Shown here: positions 8,802 through 17,721 of the stretch, piece by piece
How the letters are laid out: every line of letters starts with the position of its first letter
Position numbering within the stretch: position 1 is the first letter of the stretch
Source of the DNA: Sphingobacterium sp.
GTDB lineage: Bacteria; Bacteroidota; Bacteroidia; Sphingobacteriales; Sphingobacteriaceae
Length of the DNA stretch: 52,169 nt
Assembly: GCA_031277715.1 (NCBI GenBank)
Contig: JAITLW010000145.1
Span: forward strand, 1 to 52,169
Reading direction: 5' to 3'
Position numbers and translations under genes: made by a program
Notes under the pieces: generated by a model
The model's input: the letters and a program-made list of their open reading frames with translations, nothing else
Told to the model about the DNA's origin: nothing
Database searches by the model: none

Positions 8802-8954
8802 TAGTATTAAGTATTTAGCAATTAGACCCAATCTGGGTCAGATTCTAAAGTTTAATGTTCTTATTGTATGTATTCCAAAATGAAGTTTTATTTGTAGCAA
8901 GTTGTCTTTGTAGACGTTTAGGTCTATGTACTCAATACTAACTACTCCATACTT
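8802..8954. repeat. Heptad-periodic inverted element, copy B (ilvD-ilvB gap)
   Basis: The left arm (8802-8829) reads as 7-base units TAGTATT, AAGTATT, TAGCAAT, TAGACCC. The right arm (8920-8954), read on the minus strand, is AAGTATG, GAGTAGT, TAGTATT, GAGTACA, TAGACCT. Both arms therefore run inward and end in nearly the same unit (TAGACCC/TAGACCT). About 90 bases lie between them, including a small hairpin GACCCA-atc-TGGGTC at 8825-8839. The element fills the gap between the ilvD stop and the ilvB start. No ORF of note lies inside. Confidence 0.65.
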
Positions 8955-8957
8955 CTT

Positions 8958-10658
8958 TTACAAATCTGTTACGCATCCTAGCGAGGCATTGGCTACTGTT
9001 TTTGCGTATTTGTAGAGCACACCTTTGCTGACCTTCAATGCCGGTTGTTTCCATGTGCTACGACGTTCCGCAATCACCTCATCGGATACTTTTAGACTTA
9101 TGATATTATTTACGGCATCGATCTCGATGATATCATCGTCTTGCACTAGGCCGATCAGCCCACCTTCGTAAGCTTCTGGTGTGATATGTCCTACGACAAA
9201 ACCGTGTGTACCACCGGAGAATCTTCCGTCTGTGATCAATGCAACGGAGTTACCCAGGCCAGCACCGATAATCAATGACGTTGGTTTTAACATTTCTGGC
9301 ATACCAGGAGCGCCCTTAGGTCCTTCATTTTTAATAACGATTACATCTCCAGGTTTGATGCGGCCAGACGATACACCGGCAACGAGGTCATGTTCTCCGT
9401 CAAATACACGGGCAGGGCCTACGAATTTCTCGCCCTCTTTTCCTGATATTTTAGCAACTGAACCTTGTTCGGCCAGGTTGCCATACAATATCTGTAAGTG
9501 ACCAGTTTGTTTGATTGGATTGCTTAACGGTTGAATGATGGGTTGTTCGTAGTCCATGATAGACTTCACACCCTCTAAGTTCTCTGCCAATGTTTTGCCT
9601 GTTACTGTCAAGCAGTCGCCGTGCAGTAGACCCTCATTCAATAAATATTTTAAAACTGCGGGTACTCCACCATAATTATGGAGGTCTTGCATCAGGTATT
9701 TACCTGATGGTTTTAGATCGGCCAATACAGGTGTTTCATCAGACATACGTTGAAAATCATCAGGCGTTACTTCTACGCCCACAGCATGCCCCATTGCGAT
9801 AAAGTGCAATACAGCATTGGTTGATCCTCCCAGTATCACAATTGTACGGATTGCATTTTCAAATGCCTTACGCGTCATGATATCAGAAGGTTTTATATCC
9901 TTTTCCAACAAAATACGGATGTACTTTCCTGCTTCTAAACACTCTTTTTTCTTTTCTTCTGATACAGCAGGGTTTGAAGACGAGTAGGGTAGGCTCATGC
10001 CTAAAGCCTCTATTGCCGACGCCATCGTGTTTGCGGTATACATACCGCCACAAGCACCAGCGCCAGGGCAGGTATGACGTATTACGCCATCATAATCTTC
10101 GTCAGAGATTGTACCTGCTATTTTTTTTCCTAAAGCTTCAAAAGCAGATACAATGTTGAGTTCTTCTCCTTTATAATGTCCCGGAGCAATGGTGCCTCCA
10201 TATACCATAATTGCAGGGCGATTCAGTCGTCCCATAGCCATGATTGCTCCTGGCATGTTCTTGTCGCAACCAGGGATAGCCACTACACCATCATAGTATT
10301 GGCCTCCACAGATGGTCTCGATACTATCTGCAATCACATCTCTTGATACCAACGAGTAGCGCATACCATCGGTACCGTTGCTCATACCGTCACTGACACC
10401 TATAGTGCCAAATGTCAATCCCACAAGGTCATTGGCCCAAATTCCTTTTTTTACGATTTGAGCAAGGTCGTTTAAGTGCATATTGCACGTATTGCCATCG
10501 TAGCCCATACTTGCAATCCCAACCTGTGCTTTACTCATATCAGCATCTGTTAGCCCAATACCATAAAGCATTGCTTTAGCCGCAGGTTGTGTCTCGTCCT
10601 GCGTGAATATTCTACTGTACTTGTTTAATGTCTTCCCGTGATCAGATGATGACTTCAT
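8958..10658 (-). CDS. ilvD: Dihydroxy-acid dehydratase, IlvD
   Basis: Iron-sulfur enzyme that dehydrates 2,3-dihydroxy acids to 2-oxo acids in valine and isoleucine synthesis. Cluster and Mg-binding motifs are visible: [23 protein letters not shown] and [17 protein letters not shown]-terminal [20 protein letters not shown] is the other family signature. Its 566 residues fit the family. The start overlaps the end of ilvE by 17 bases, which indicates translational coupling and one transcript. Confidence 0.97.
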   Translation of the reverse strand: MKSSSDHGKTLNKYSRIFTQDETQPAAKAMLYGIGLTDADMSKAQVGIASMGYDGNTCNMHLNDLAQIVKKGIWANDLVGLTFGTIGVSDGMSNGTDGMRYSLVSRDVIADSIETICGGQYYDGVVAIPGCDKNMPGAIMAMGRLNRPAIMVYGGTIAPGHYKGEELNIVSAFEALGKKIAGTISDEDYDGVIRHTCPGAGACGGMYTANTMASAIEALGMSLPYSSSNPAVSEEKKKECLEAGKYIRILLEKDIKPSDIMTRKAFENAIRTIVILGGSTNAVLHFIAMGHAVGVEVTPDDFQRMSDETPVLADLKPSGKYLMQDLHNYGGVPAVLKYLLNEGLLHGDCLTVTGKTLAENLEGVKSIMDYEQPIIQPLSNPIKQTGHLQILYGNLAEQGSVAKISGKEGEKFVGPARVFDGEHDLVAGVSSGRIKPGDVIVIKNEGPKGAPGMPEMLKPTSLIIGAGLGNSVALITDGRFSGGTHGFVVGHITPEAYEGGLIGLVQDDDIIEIDAVNNIISLKVSDEVIAERRSTWKQPALKVSKGVLYKYAKTVANASLGCVTDL

Positions 10659-11532
10659 AATTTTCTTGTTCTAAGACTAAGTTTTTATATTTTCTTTGAA
10701 TAGATGCGCCGATACTGTGTTCCCACTCTTCTTTGTAGATCACATCATCGACCTGTTTTATACCGATAATCTCAGCAGCAGTTCCGCTCAAGAAAGCAGA
10801 ATCTGCGCTGTATATATCTTGGATGGTTAGTTTTTTTTCTATAATGTCAAACCCTAATTCTTTGCAGATATTGATGACTGTCTGACGTGTGATTCCTGGA
10901 AAAACGTTTTCCAATGGAGGTGTGAAAATTTTAAAATCCTTTTCGATAAATAAGTTCTCACTGGAAGCCTGTGCTACAAAACCCTCTTGGTCTAATAAGA
11001 GCGCTTCGTCGAATCCATGGCGTAACGCATCACTGGTTGCCAATATGGAATTAATGTATTGGCCTGAAGCCTTCGCTTCAATAGGGAATGACTTCGGATT
11101 AGGACGTTCAATCGAGGAGATGTTTACCCGTAATAGGTTTTGACCAAGATATGGGCCCCATTCCCAAGCTGCAATCATAATACTGGCTTGATCAGAAGAG
11201 GTCAAGTGCATATTTGAGCCTGAGAATATCAATGGCCTGATATATGCCGCTCTTAGATTGTTTGCCTCCAAAAGTTCATAACTTTTTTCAATCAGCGTAC
11301 GATTGTCCCATGTATAGGGTAGTCTCAACGCTTCGCAGGATTTTCTCAAACGTTCGAAATGAGCTTCGGCTTTGAATATACGCGTCCCATTGTGTGTGCT
11401 GTATGCGCGTAAGCCTTCAAAGGCACCATAACCATAATGTAGAGACTGGCCGAATAGATCGACGCCGGCCTGATTTGCTTTTACAAATTCGCCATTAAGA
11501 TAGACCAATGTGTTTTGATTATAGTACTGCAT
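10642..11532 (-). CDS. ilvE: Branched-chain amino acid aminotransferase, IlvE
   Basis: PLP-dependent fold-type IV transaminase that makes valine, leucine and isoleucine from their 2-oxo acids and glutamate. Family signatures are [12 protein letters not shown] (about residues 33-44), the region around [10 protein letters not shown] with the probable PLP lysine, and ASSENLF. Its 296 residues match the short bacterial form. It is the first gene of the minus-strand operon; more than 400 bases upstream separate it from atpC, so the operon promoter should lie there. The start context is AAAAAAAGTAACGT with no clear Shine-Dalgarno sequence, common in Bacteroidetes. Confidence 0.94.
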   Translation of the reverse strand: MQYYNQNTLVYLNGEFVKANQAGVDLFGQSLHYGYGAFEGLRAYSTHNGTRIFKAEAHFERLRKSCEALRLPYTWDNRTLIEKSYELLEANNLRAAYIRPLIFSGSNMHLTSSDQASIMIAAWEWGPYLGQNLLRVNISSIERPNPKSFPIEAKASGQYINSILATSDALRHGFDEALLLDQEGFVAQASSENLFIEKDFKIFTPPLENVFPGITRQTVINICKELGFDIIEKKLTIQDIYSADSAFLSGTAAEIIGIKQVDDVIYKEEWEHSIGASIQRKYKNLVLEQENYEVII

Positions 11533-11944
11533 ACGTTACTTTTTTTAGGATAATTCGTGTCTCTCCAAAGTTCTTTTATTTCTCTCCCTTATTCACATCC
11601 TCAAGTTAGCTCGATTTAAAATTCTATACAATAGGCAAATAGAGTATTTTGAAAAAGTTTATTATTTTAAGAGGGTGGCTTTATTTTGATTTATAATTTG
11701 ATTTATATTTTTTAAACAAAATATTATTTTGTTTAACGTGAACCGTATTTAAAATTGGTTCATTTTTGTGAAAACCTCATTTTTTGAAAAACGGTCAGAA
11801 TTCTTCTTAAAAAGGCAAAAGTGCTGTGAAATCTTTTCTAAAAACGCACCGATTACGGGCATAAAACTTTCAATGATACCATTGAATCACAAACAGATTT
11901 GAAAGTTCTTGATGACCTTTAAAACATACACTTTCAGAAAAAAA
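11533..11944. other. Upstream region of the ilv-leu operon, no gene
   Basis: About 410 AT-rich bases between ilvE and the atpC terminator. I found no ORF worth calling on either strand, and no leader peptide rich in Ile, Leu or Val codons. Contents are a perfect AT palindrome (separate entry), a direct repeat TATAAATCAAA twice in a row on the minus strand next to it, a short palindrome TTCAATG-atac-CATTGAA at 11869-11886, and inverted AACTTTCAA/TTGAAAGTT copies (about 11865-11908). No convincing TAnnTTTG promoter could be assigned, though a promoter must be here. Confidence 0.5.
11712..11736. promoter_or_regulatory. Perfect 12-bp AT-rich palindrome upstream of ilvE
   Basis: Arms TTAAACAAAATA and its exact reverse complement flank a single central base, 25 bases in all. 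It lies about 180 bases upstream of the ilvE start. The size and symmetry fit an operator for a dimeric regulator such as an Lrp- or GntR-type protein, or an AT-rich RNA hairpin. In AT-rich DNA short palindromes are common, but 12 perfect pairs is beyond what chance would often give. Confidence 0.45.
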
Positions 11945-11975
11945 AAGCCCTTAAAACTTGAAGTTCTAAGGGCTT
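11938..11975 (-). terminator. Terminator of the atpDC operon
   Basis: On the minus strand a hairpin with stem AAGCCCTTAGAACTT pairing with AAGTTTTAAGGGCTT (one G-T or mismatched step) and a very short loop is followed by a run of about nine T. It begins about 20 bases after the atpC stop. This is a standard intrinsic terminator. Confidence 0.85.
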
Positions 11976-11997
11976 TTTATGATCGTTTCTTTTTCTT

Positions 11998-12246
11998 TTA
12001 TTCTTGCACAATTCCTTCCGCTAAAACGATGATATTGTTGTCCTTAACTTCAACCACACCACCTTTAATAATAATGACATGGTCGCCACTAATATCTTTA
12101 ATAATGACTTTTCCGTCGTCTAGCGTAGACACAATAGCAGCGTGGTCTTTCAAAATTTGGAAAGAACCCGCAGAACCTGGTACCGTGACTGCAGTCACGT
12201 CGCCTTCGTAAGCTAATTTGTCTGGTGTTATTATTGTTAATTTCAT
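11998..12246 (-). CDS. atpC: F1 ATP synthase epsilon subunit, short form
   Basis: Central-stalk subunit of the F1Fo ATP synthase that contacts gamma and the c-ring. The N-terminal beta-sandwich domain is complete: MKLTIITPDKLAYEGDV at the start, then VPGSAGSFQILKDHAAIVS. At 82 residues it lacks the C-terminal two-helix domain of the roughly 130-140-residue E. coli-type protein, the part that inhibits ATP hydrolysis. Short epsilon subunits are usual in Bacteroidetes, so this is not a truncation by mutation. It follows atpD, and repeat element C fills the gap between them. Confidence 0.93.
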   Translation of the reverse strand: MKLTIITPDKLAYEGDVTAVTVPGSAGSFQILKDHAAIVSTLDDGKVIIKDISGDHVIIIKGGVVEVKDNNIIVLAEGIVQE

Positions 12247-12253
12247 TCTTTGA

Positions 12254-12353
12254 TAGTATTAAGTAGTTAGTACTTAGTATTTAGAATATATTTTCTAATG
12301 GATAGTAAGACAAGACATCTAACTACTATATACTAAATACTATCTACTCTATA

Positions 12354-12356
<3 letters not shown>
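12254..12356. repeat. Heptad-periodic inverted element, copy C (atpD-atpC gap)
   Basis: The left arm (12254-12288) is five 7-base units, among them TAGTATT, AAGTAGT, TAGTACT and TAGAATA. The right arm (12315-12356), read on the minus strand, is six units including GAGTAGA, TAGTATT, TAGTATA, TAGTAGT and TAGATGT; its outermost unit overlaps the atpD stop codon. About 26 unique bases separate the arms. This is the clearest of the three copies in the window. The arms could fold into an imperfect hairpin in the atpDC transcript. Confidence 0.7.
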
Positions 12357-13911
<1,555 letters not shown>

Positions 13912-13922
13912 ATTTTGGAATG

Positions 13923-13953
13923 CAAAAATAAGGTATATCTATTTAAAAGCAAA
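13923..13953 (-). promoter_or_regulatory. Bacteroidetes-type promoter of atpDC
   Basis: On the minus strand TTTG (13953-13950), a 19-base spacer, then TATTTTTG (13930-13923). This matches the Bacteroidetes housekeeping consensus of TTTG, 19-21 bases, TAnnTTTG. The predicted start site falls near 13915, leaving a leader of about 60 bases before the atpD start codon. Confidence 0.75.
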
Positions 13954-13992
13954 ACATATAAAAAAATAAATAGTAAGTTTTTTTAGACCTGT

Positions 13993-14586
13993 TTAAGAAT
14001 CCCTTTTTAACTGTTCATCCAATAGTTGTCTTTTCAGCAATTGTTCTTTTTCCATTGCTTTCTTTTTATATTGTTGGAACTCATTCTGAGTCTCTTCGGC
14101 AGTCTTCTGGTGTTCTACGGTATCTGTTTTCGCTTTGCGGAATGACACTAACATAGAGAAAAAGCCTATTCCTAATACAGCGATAATAATCCATACTGTA
14201 CTATGGTAAGCACTCTTCGCAAAATCTATCCCTAAAAAAGAGATACTATCTGTTCTTTGTTTTTCTACCTGTAATTCGGATTGGACAGTTTGAAGAGAGT
14301 CTTTTAATCCCGTTACAGTAGCTACAGATGAAGAAGAGCTGTTCTTCAAAGAAGCGATTTCTTTGGTGTATTTGGAGATTGAATCATTCACATTCTTCTG
14401 TATGATTTCTATATTAGATTTTCTGATCACTTTAAAGTCGGCATCTTGAGACTTGGACTGCGCTAGTAAAACTTGAAATTGGGTGTTGAGGTTTAAGTCT
14501 GATTGTAGTTTTTGCTGCAAGGTCAACTGCGCGAAAGTACTGGTGGTTAGAAAAAGAAAAACTAAAGATAAAATAGATTTATACAT
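13993..14586 (-). CDS. Membrane-anchored coiled-coil protein, function unknown
   Basis: I do not recognise a functional domain in this 197-residue protein. It has an N-terminal signal peptide (MYKSILSLVFLFLTTSTFAQ), a helical region of about 100 residues rich in Gln, Lys, Ser and Asp with coiled-coil character, one membrane helix near residues 132-152 (VWIIIAVLGIGFFSMLVSF), and a charged coiled-coil tail of about 45 residues ending in repeated EQLLKRQLL-type heptads. The layout suggests an inner-membrane protein with a periplasmic coiled coil and a cytoplasmic tail. It lies between atpD and the AraC-type regulator on the same strand, with over 100 bases on either side, so it may be monocistronic. 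Confidence 0.75.
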   Translation of the reverse strand: MYKSILSLVFLFLTTSTFAQLTLQQKLQSDLNLNTQFQVLLAQSKSQDADFKVIRKSNIEIIQKNVNDSISKYTKEIASLKNSSSSSVATVTGLKDSLQTVQSELQVEKQRTDSISFLGIDFAKSAYHSTVWIIIAVLGIGFFSMLVSFRKAKTDTVEHQKTAEETQNEFQQYKKKAMEKEQLLKRQLLDEQLKRDS

Positions 14587-14671
14587 GCTCTGAATAGATA
14601 AATGATGTTAATACATTTATAAATGTCCTAAATAAATTGATTTAATACAAAAAAAATAAATCTTTATGATA

Positions 14672-14703
14672 TACCACCTATCAATAGAAGATGATAGGTG
14701 GTA
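14672..14703 (-). terminator. Perfect 12-bp hairpin after the regulator genes
   Basis: TACCACCTATCA and its exact reverse complement flank an 8-base loop. On the minus strand the stem is followed, about 15 bases on, by TTTATTTTTTTT. It lies about 90 bases after the araC-type gene stop and 85 bases before the next gene, so a terminator for the efflux/regulator operon is the simplest reading, although the T-run is further away than usual. Confidence 0.55.
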
Positions 14704-14794
14704 CATCAATCAGGAACCCTATTCTCTGGAATAAAACTAAGTCTACTTTTTAATGCCTATTGGCGATGATTTTCCAGACTCGGCTTTCTGTAAA

Positions 14795-15754
14795 TTAACG
14801 CAACGCTAAGGAAGGCCCTGCTCTTCTCGAAATCTTTGGAATACTTTCCTGTTCGGTATTATTGGAGACCCTTTGCTTGCGATAAGTTAATGGGGATACT
14901 CCCATAAAACTCTTGAAGAACTTACTGAATGCCCCGAAATCCATGAAACCTAATTCGCTCATTACCTCTTTTACCGACATATTGGTATTGTGCAATAGGA
15001 CGACAGCTTCTGAAATTACGAGTTCATCGAGTATTGCTTTGGGGCCGTTGCCCGTGATTTCCTTTACAATTCGACTTAAATGTTTTCGTGAAATAAAGAG
15101 TTTGTCTGCATAATATTGTACTTTATGATTTCCTTTGAATTCAATTGAAGCCGTACTTAAAAAGTCTAGCACAATACGGTTCTTCCGTTCAAAGTTAGTT
15201 TGGTCATAGGCAGGACTACTGTGCATCTCGTTACTCAATTCATAGAAAACCAACATCAGCGTGGTTTGTATTATCTTTTCTTGGAGGGTAATATTATTCC
15301 CTTTGGTCGTATTTTGAAACTCGAGATTCTCCATGTATACAACAAGACGTTCGGCTTGTTGCGGATTAAAAGAAGATTTTATATTTCTATTACTCTGAAT
15401 AGGATCCATGTAACAGATCCTACAGATTGGAATCCGGAATTCTTTGAATATCTCAAAATCTAATAATAAGGAATATATCTCTACATCTTCAGAGACTGTT
15501 ACAATCTGTGAAATTAGAATGGGTGTGATAAAAAGTGCATCACCCGCATAAAAGTCGTATTCCACGAAATTGATAGAAGCTCGGGCGGAGCCTTTTCTGA
15601 TGAGATACATTCCTAATTTATCGAGTCTTATGGGACCAACAGACAGACTGTCGCCTAGGTCTGCGTATGTCGAATGTGTGACGGTAAGGCTGTCATAAAG
15701 TCGGTAGATATCCGGATCTTTAAATGACGGTTGGATAGTTTTTGCTGACTTCAT
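14795..15754 (-). CDS. AraC-family transcriptional regulator
   Basis: A 319-residue regulator with a cupin-like N-terminal sensor half (about residues 30-110) and a C-terminal AraC double helix-turn-helix (about 205-300). The second HTH shows the typical pattern SVKEVMSELGFMDFGAFSKFFKSFMGVSPLTYRKQ. Such proteins in Bacteroidetes often control neighbouring efflux or metabolic genes in response to a small ligand. Its start overlaps the end of the TetR-like gene by 35 bases, so both are made from the RND efflux transcript and probably feed back on it. The ligand is unknown. Confidence 0.9.
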   Translation of the reverse strand: MKSAKTIQPSFKDPDIYRLYDSLTVTHSTYADLGDSLSVGPIRLDKLGMYLIRKGSARASINFVEYDFYAGDALFITPILISQIVTVSEDVEIYSLLLDFEIFKEFRIPICRICYMDPIQSNRNIKSSFNPQQAERLVVYMENLEFQNTTKGNNITLQEKIIQTTLMLVFYELSNEMHSSPAYDQTNFERKNRIVLDFLSTASIEFKGNHKVQYYADKLFISRKHLSRIVKEITGNGPKAILDELVISEAVVLLHNTNMSVKEVMSELGFMDFGAFSKFFKSFMGVSPLTYRKQRVSNNTEQESIPKISRRAGPSLALR

Positions 15755-16220
15755 ATTGCTTGTTTTTTAAAATAATTTCTTTAAGATACATGTATTCTCG
15801 CTTAGATGCTGTCAATGGCTGTATTAATTGTCTGATTAAGGAGGTTTCTAAAGACGAGATCGCTTTTTTTAGGCCGTCAAACCGGCGTGGAAGATCCTTT
15901 TCTTCATTATAATATCGCGTGAGCAACTCATTTTTTGAGATGTATTGCTGTCGGTGGGCAATAATATTTTTTAAAAGCAGACTTGGCTCTTGAATGCCTT
16001 TCGTTCGGCTCTGTATGTACTTATATCTTTGTAGGATTTCGTGACGTAGCACGAGCTCTATCAAATCATGAAAGCCACCGAAATAGCTAAAGAATTTAGT
16101 TCGGGATATGCCGTCTGTATTTAATACGTCGACAAGTTTAAGAAGACGGAACCCCTTTTCAACAATAAGCTGCCGGGTATCCTCCATTGTCTTCTGAACA
16201 AATTTTGCTTCCTTTTCCAT
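15720..16220 (-). CDS. TetR/AcrR-like regulator
   Basis: A protein of about 166 residues from the ATG at 16220. The N-terminal 55 residues fit a TetR helix-turn-helix: TRQLIVEKGFRLLKLVDVLNTDGISRTKFFSYFGGFHDLIELVL, with the usual G-x-S-R-x-x-F-F-x-Y-F core. The rest is helical and short for the family (usually 190-200 residues). The ORF track start at 16265 would overlap the outer membrane channel gene by 17 bases; the internal ATG giving MEKEAKFVQKTMED places the start after that gene. It follows the efflux genes and overlaps the AraC-type gene, so it is a likely local repressor of the pump. Confidence 0.72.
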   Translation of the reverse strand: MEKEAKFVQKTMEDTRQLIVEKGFRLLKLVDVLNTDGISRTKFFSYFGGFHDLIELVLRHEILQRYKYIQSRTKGIQEPSLLLKNIIAHRQQYISKNELLTRYYNEEKDLPRRFDGLKKAISSLETSLIRQLIQPLTASKREYMYLKEIILKNKQYEVSKNYPTVI

Positions 16221-16248
16221 AATAATATAGTTTTTGTTAGTTTCCGAT

Positions 16249-17682
16249 TTATTGAATACCGCCACCCAACGCCCTATAGAGCGCTACCTCAGCATAGAGG
16301 AGCTCGCTTTTGACAAGCATTTGGTCCAGCTCGGCTTGGAGCTTAGTCTGTTGGGCGAGCAATATCTCCAGATAGGTTGCCATATCGTTTTTAAAGAGAA
16401 TTTTGGCCTGTTCGATTAACTCCAGGTTTTTTGCGACCAAGTCATCATTGAATATCTGTTGTTCACGAAGTGACGCTAACTGTTCCAGAATTGTTGATAC
16501 CTCACTAACAGCCTGTAAGACACTTTCCTTAAATTGTATCTCTGCTTGATCCGTACGGATTCCGGCTTGATTATATTCTGTTTTCAACCGTCTGCCATCC
16601 AGTAAAGGTTGGGTCAGTGAGCCTGCCACGATACCGAATAGGGAGCCTGGTATATTAAACCAATTGCTGGCCTTGAACGAATTTAGTCCCCCTTCTGCCG
16701 TGATCCTTAGAGAAGGGTACATATTGGCACGTGCGATATTGACCTCAGAGACCGATCTTAGGAATCTAAATTCTGCCTGTTTTATATCAGGTCTGCGGCT
16801 TAGTAGCGTAGCAGGTACCCCAGTAGCGAAAGAGGCGCGAGCTTCTATTTTACCCAATTGTCCACGGTACTTGATATGGTCGGGCATTCGACCGACCAGG
16901 GCATTCAGGGCGTACTCTTGTACCGTTATATTCTCTTCGATAACGCGGATGGATTTTAATAAATTGACCCTACTTATTTCTACCTGACGTACTGCCAATG
17001 AGGTTGTGAGTCCCAGCTGTTGCTGTACTTTAGTAATCTCTAAGGTGCTATCTATGATCGCGAGATTGCGGGTACTTATTTCTTTTTGTTGATCAAATAG
17101 TAGGAGATCATAGTATCCTTTGGCAATACCGGCAATTAGACTCGTACGCACCGCATTAACGGCCTCCTTACTTTCAAGGTAGGTGGCGAGGGCCGCGGCT
17201 TTGCGGTTTTTTATTTTTCCCCAGATATCCGCTTCCCAGGACATAGAAAGTCTGGTCGAGTAGTCTTCCATATAAGATCTGCCCATGAATTGGCTGGCCA
17301 TTCTACCGTTCATGCTGTTGTCCGACGGTCTATTAATAGAAGCTGCTCCCACTGCCAGGTCGACAATAGGGACGTGTCCCCATTTAACCTGTTTGACGGC
17401 TTCCTCAGCGATTTCTATCTGTTTGATGGCGACGAGCATATTATTGTTATAGCTCAGGCCACTATCAATCAGGGTAATCAAGTTTTGATCCCTAAAAAAT
17501 TCGCGATAGGATAGTTCCGCTAGACTCGAACTAGTGTCTAGCGGTATTTCCGTGTCTGTAGTGGAGAATTCATGCGGTACATTTGCCTCGTTTGCTCCGA
17601 TGGTCCGTTTTGGTGAACGACAGCCCATGAGCACAAGTAGTAAGAGTAGTACTACAGTAATATTGTTTTTATACTTTGTCAT
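16249..17682 (-). CDS. RND efflux outer membrane channel (OprM/NodT type)
   Basis: Outer membrane factor of a tripartite pump, forming a trimeric channel across the outer membrane. A lipoprotein signal with lipobox LVLMGC puts the acylated cysteine at about residue 21. Two repeated TolC-type helical segments are present, with VPATLLSRRPDIKQAEFRF as the family signature. The 477 residues match OprM/NodT. It lies 39 bases after the inner membrane pump gene; that gap contains an 8-bp inverted repeat TTAGTTAA/TTAACTAA (17701-17725). Confidence 0.93.
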   Translation of the reverse strand: MTKYKNNITVVLLLLLVLMGCRSPKRTIGANEANVPHEFSTTDTEIPLDTSSSLAELSYREFFRDQNLITLIDSGLSYNNNMLVAIKQIEIAEEAVKQVKWGHVPIVDLAVGAASINRPSDNSMNGRMASQFMGRSYMEDYSTRLSMSWEADIWGKIKNRKAAALATYLESKEAVNAVRTSLIAGIAKGYYDLLLFDQQKEISTRNLAIIDSTLEITKVQQQLGLTTSLAVRQVEISRVNLLKSIRVIEENITVQEYALNALVGRMPDHIKYRGQLGKIEARASFATGVPATLLSRRPDIKQAEFRFLRSVSEVNIARANMYPSLRITAEGGLNSFKASNWFNIPGSLFGIVAGSLTQPLLDGRRLKTEYNQAGIRTDQAEIQFKESVLQAVSEVSTILEQLASLREQQIFNDDLVAKNLELIEQAKILFKNDMATYLEILLAQQTKLQAELDQMLVKSELLYAEVALYRALGGGIQ

Positions 17683-17721
17683 TGTCTATTTGTTTCTATT
17701 TTAGTTAAATAGCTTTATTAA

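Noticed and set aside
11533-11944. Leader peptide or T-box-type attenuator for the ilv operon
   Set aside because: No short ORF with runs of Ile, Leu or Val codons and no T-box core sequence was found on the minus strand.
11909-12211. 100-residue plus-strand ORF across the atpC terminator
   Set aside because: It is antisense to atpC and runs through the terminator hairpin; no homology signals.
16221-16265. Upstream start of the TetR-like protein
   Set aside because: The extra 15 residues overlap the outer membrane channel gene and do not look like a TetR N-terminus; the ATG at 16220 is preferred.
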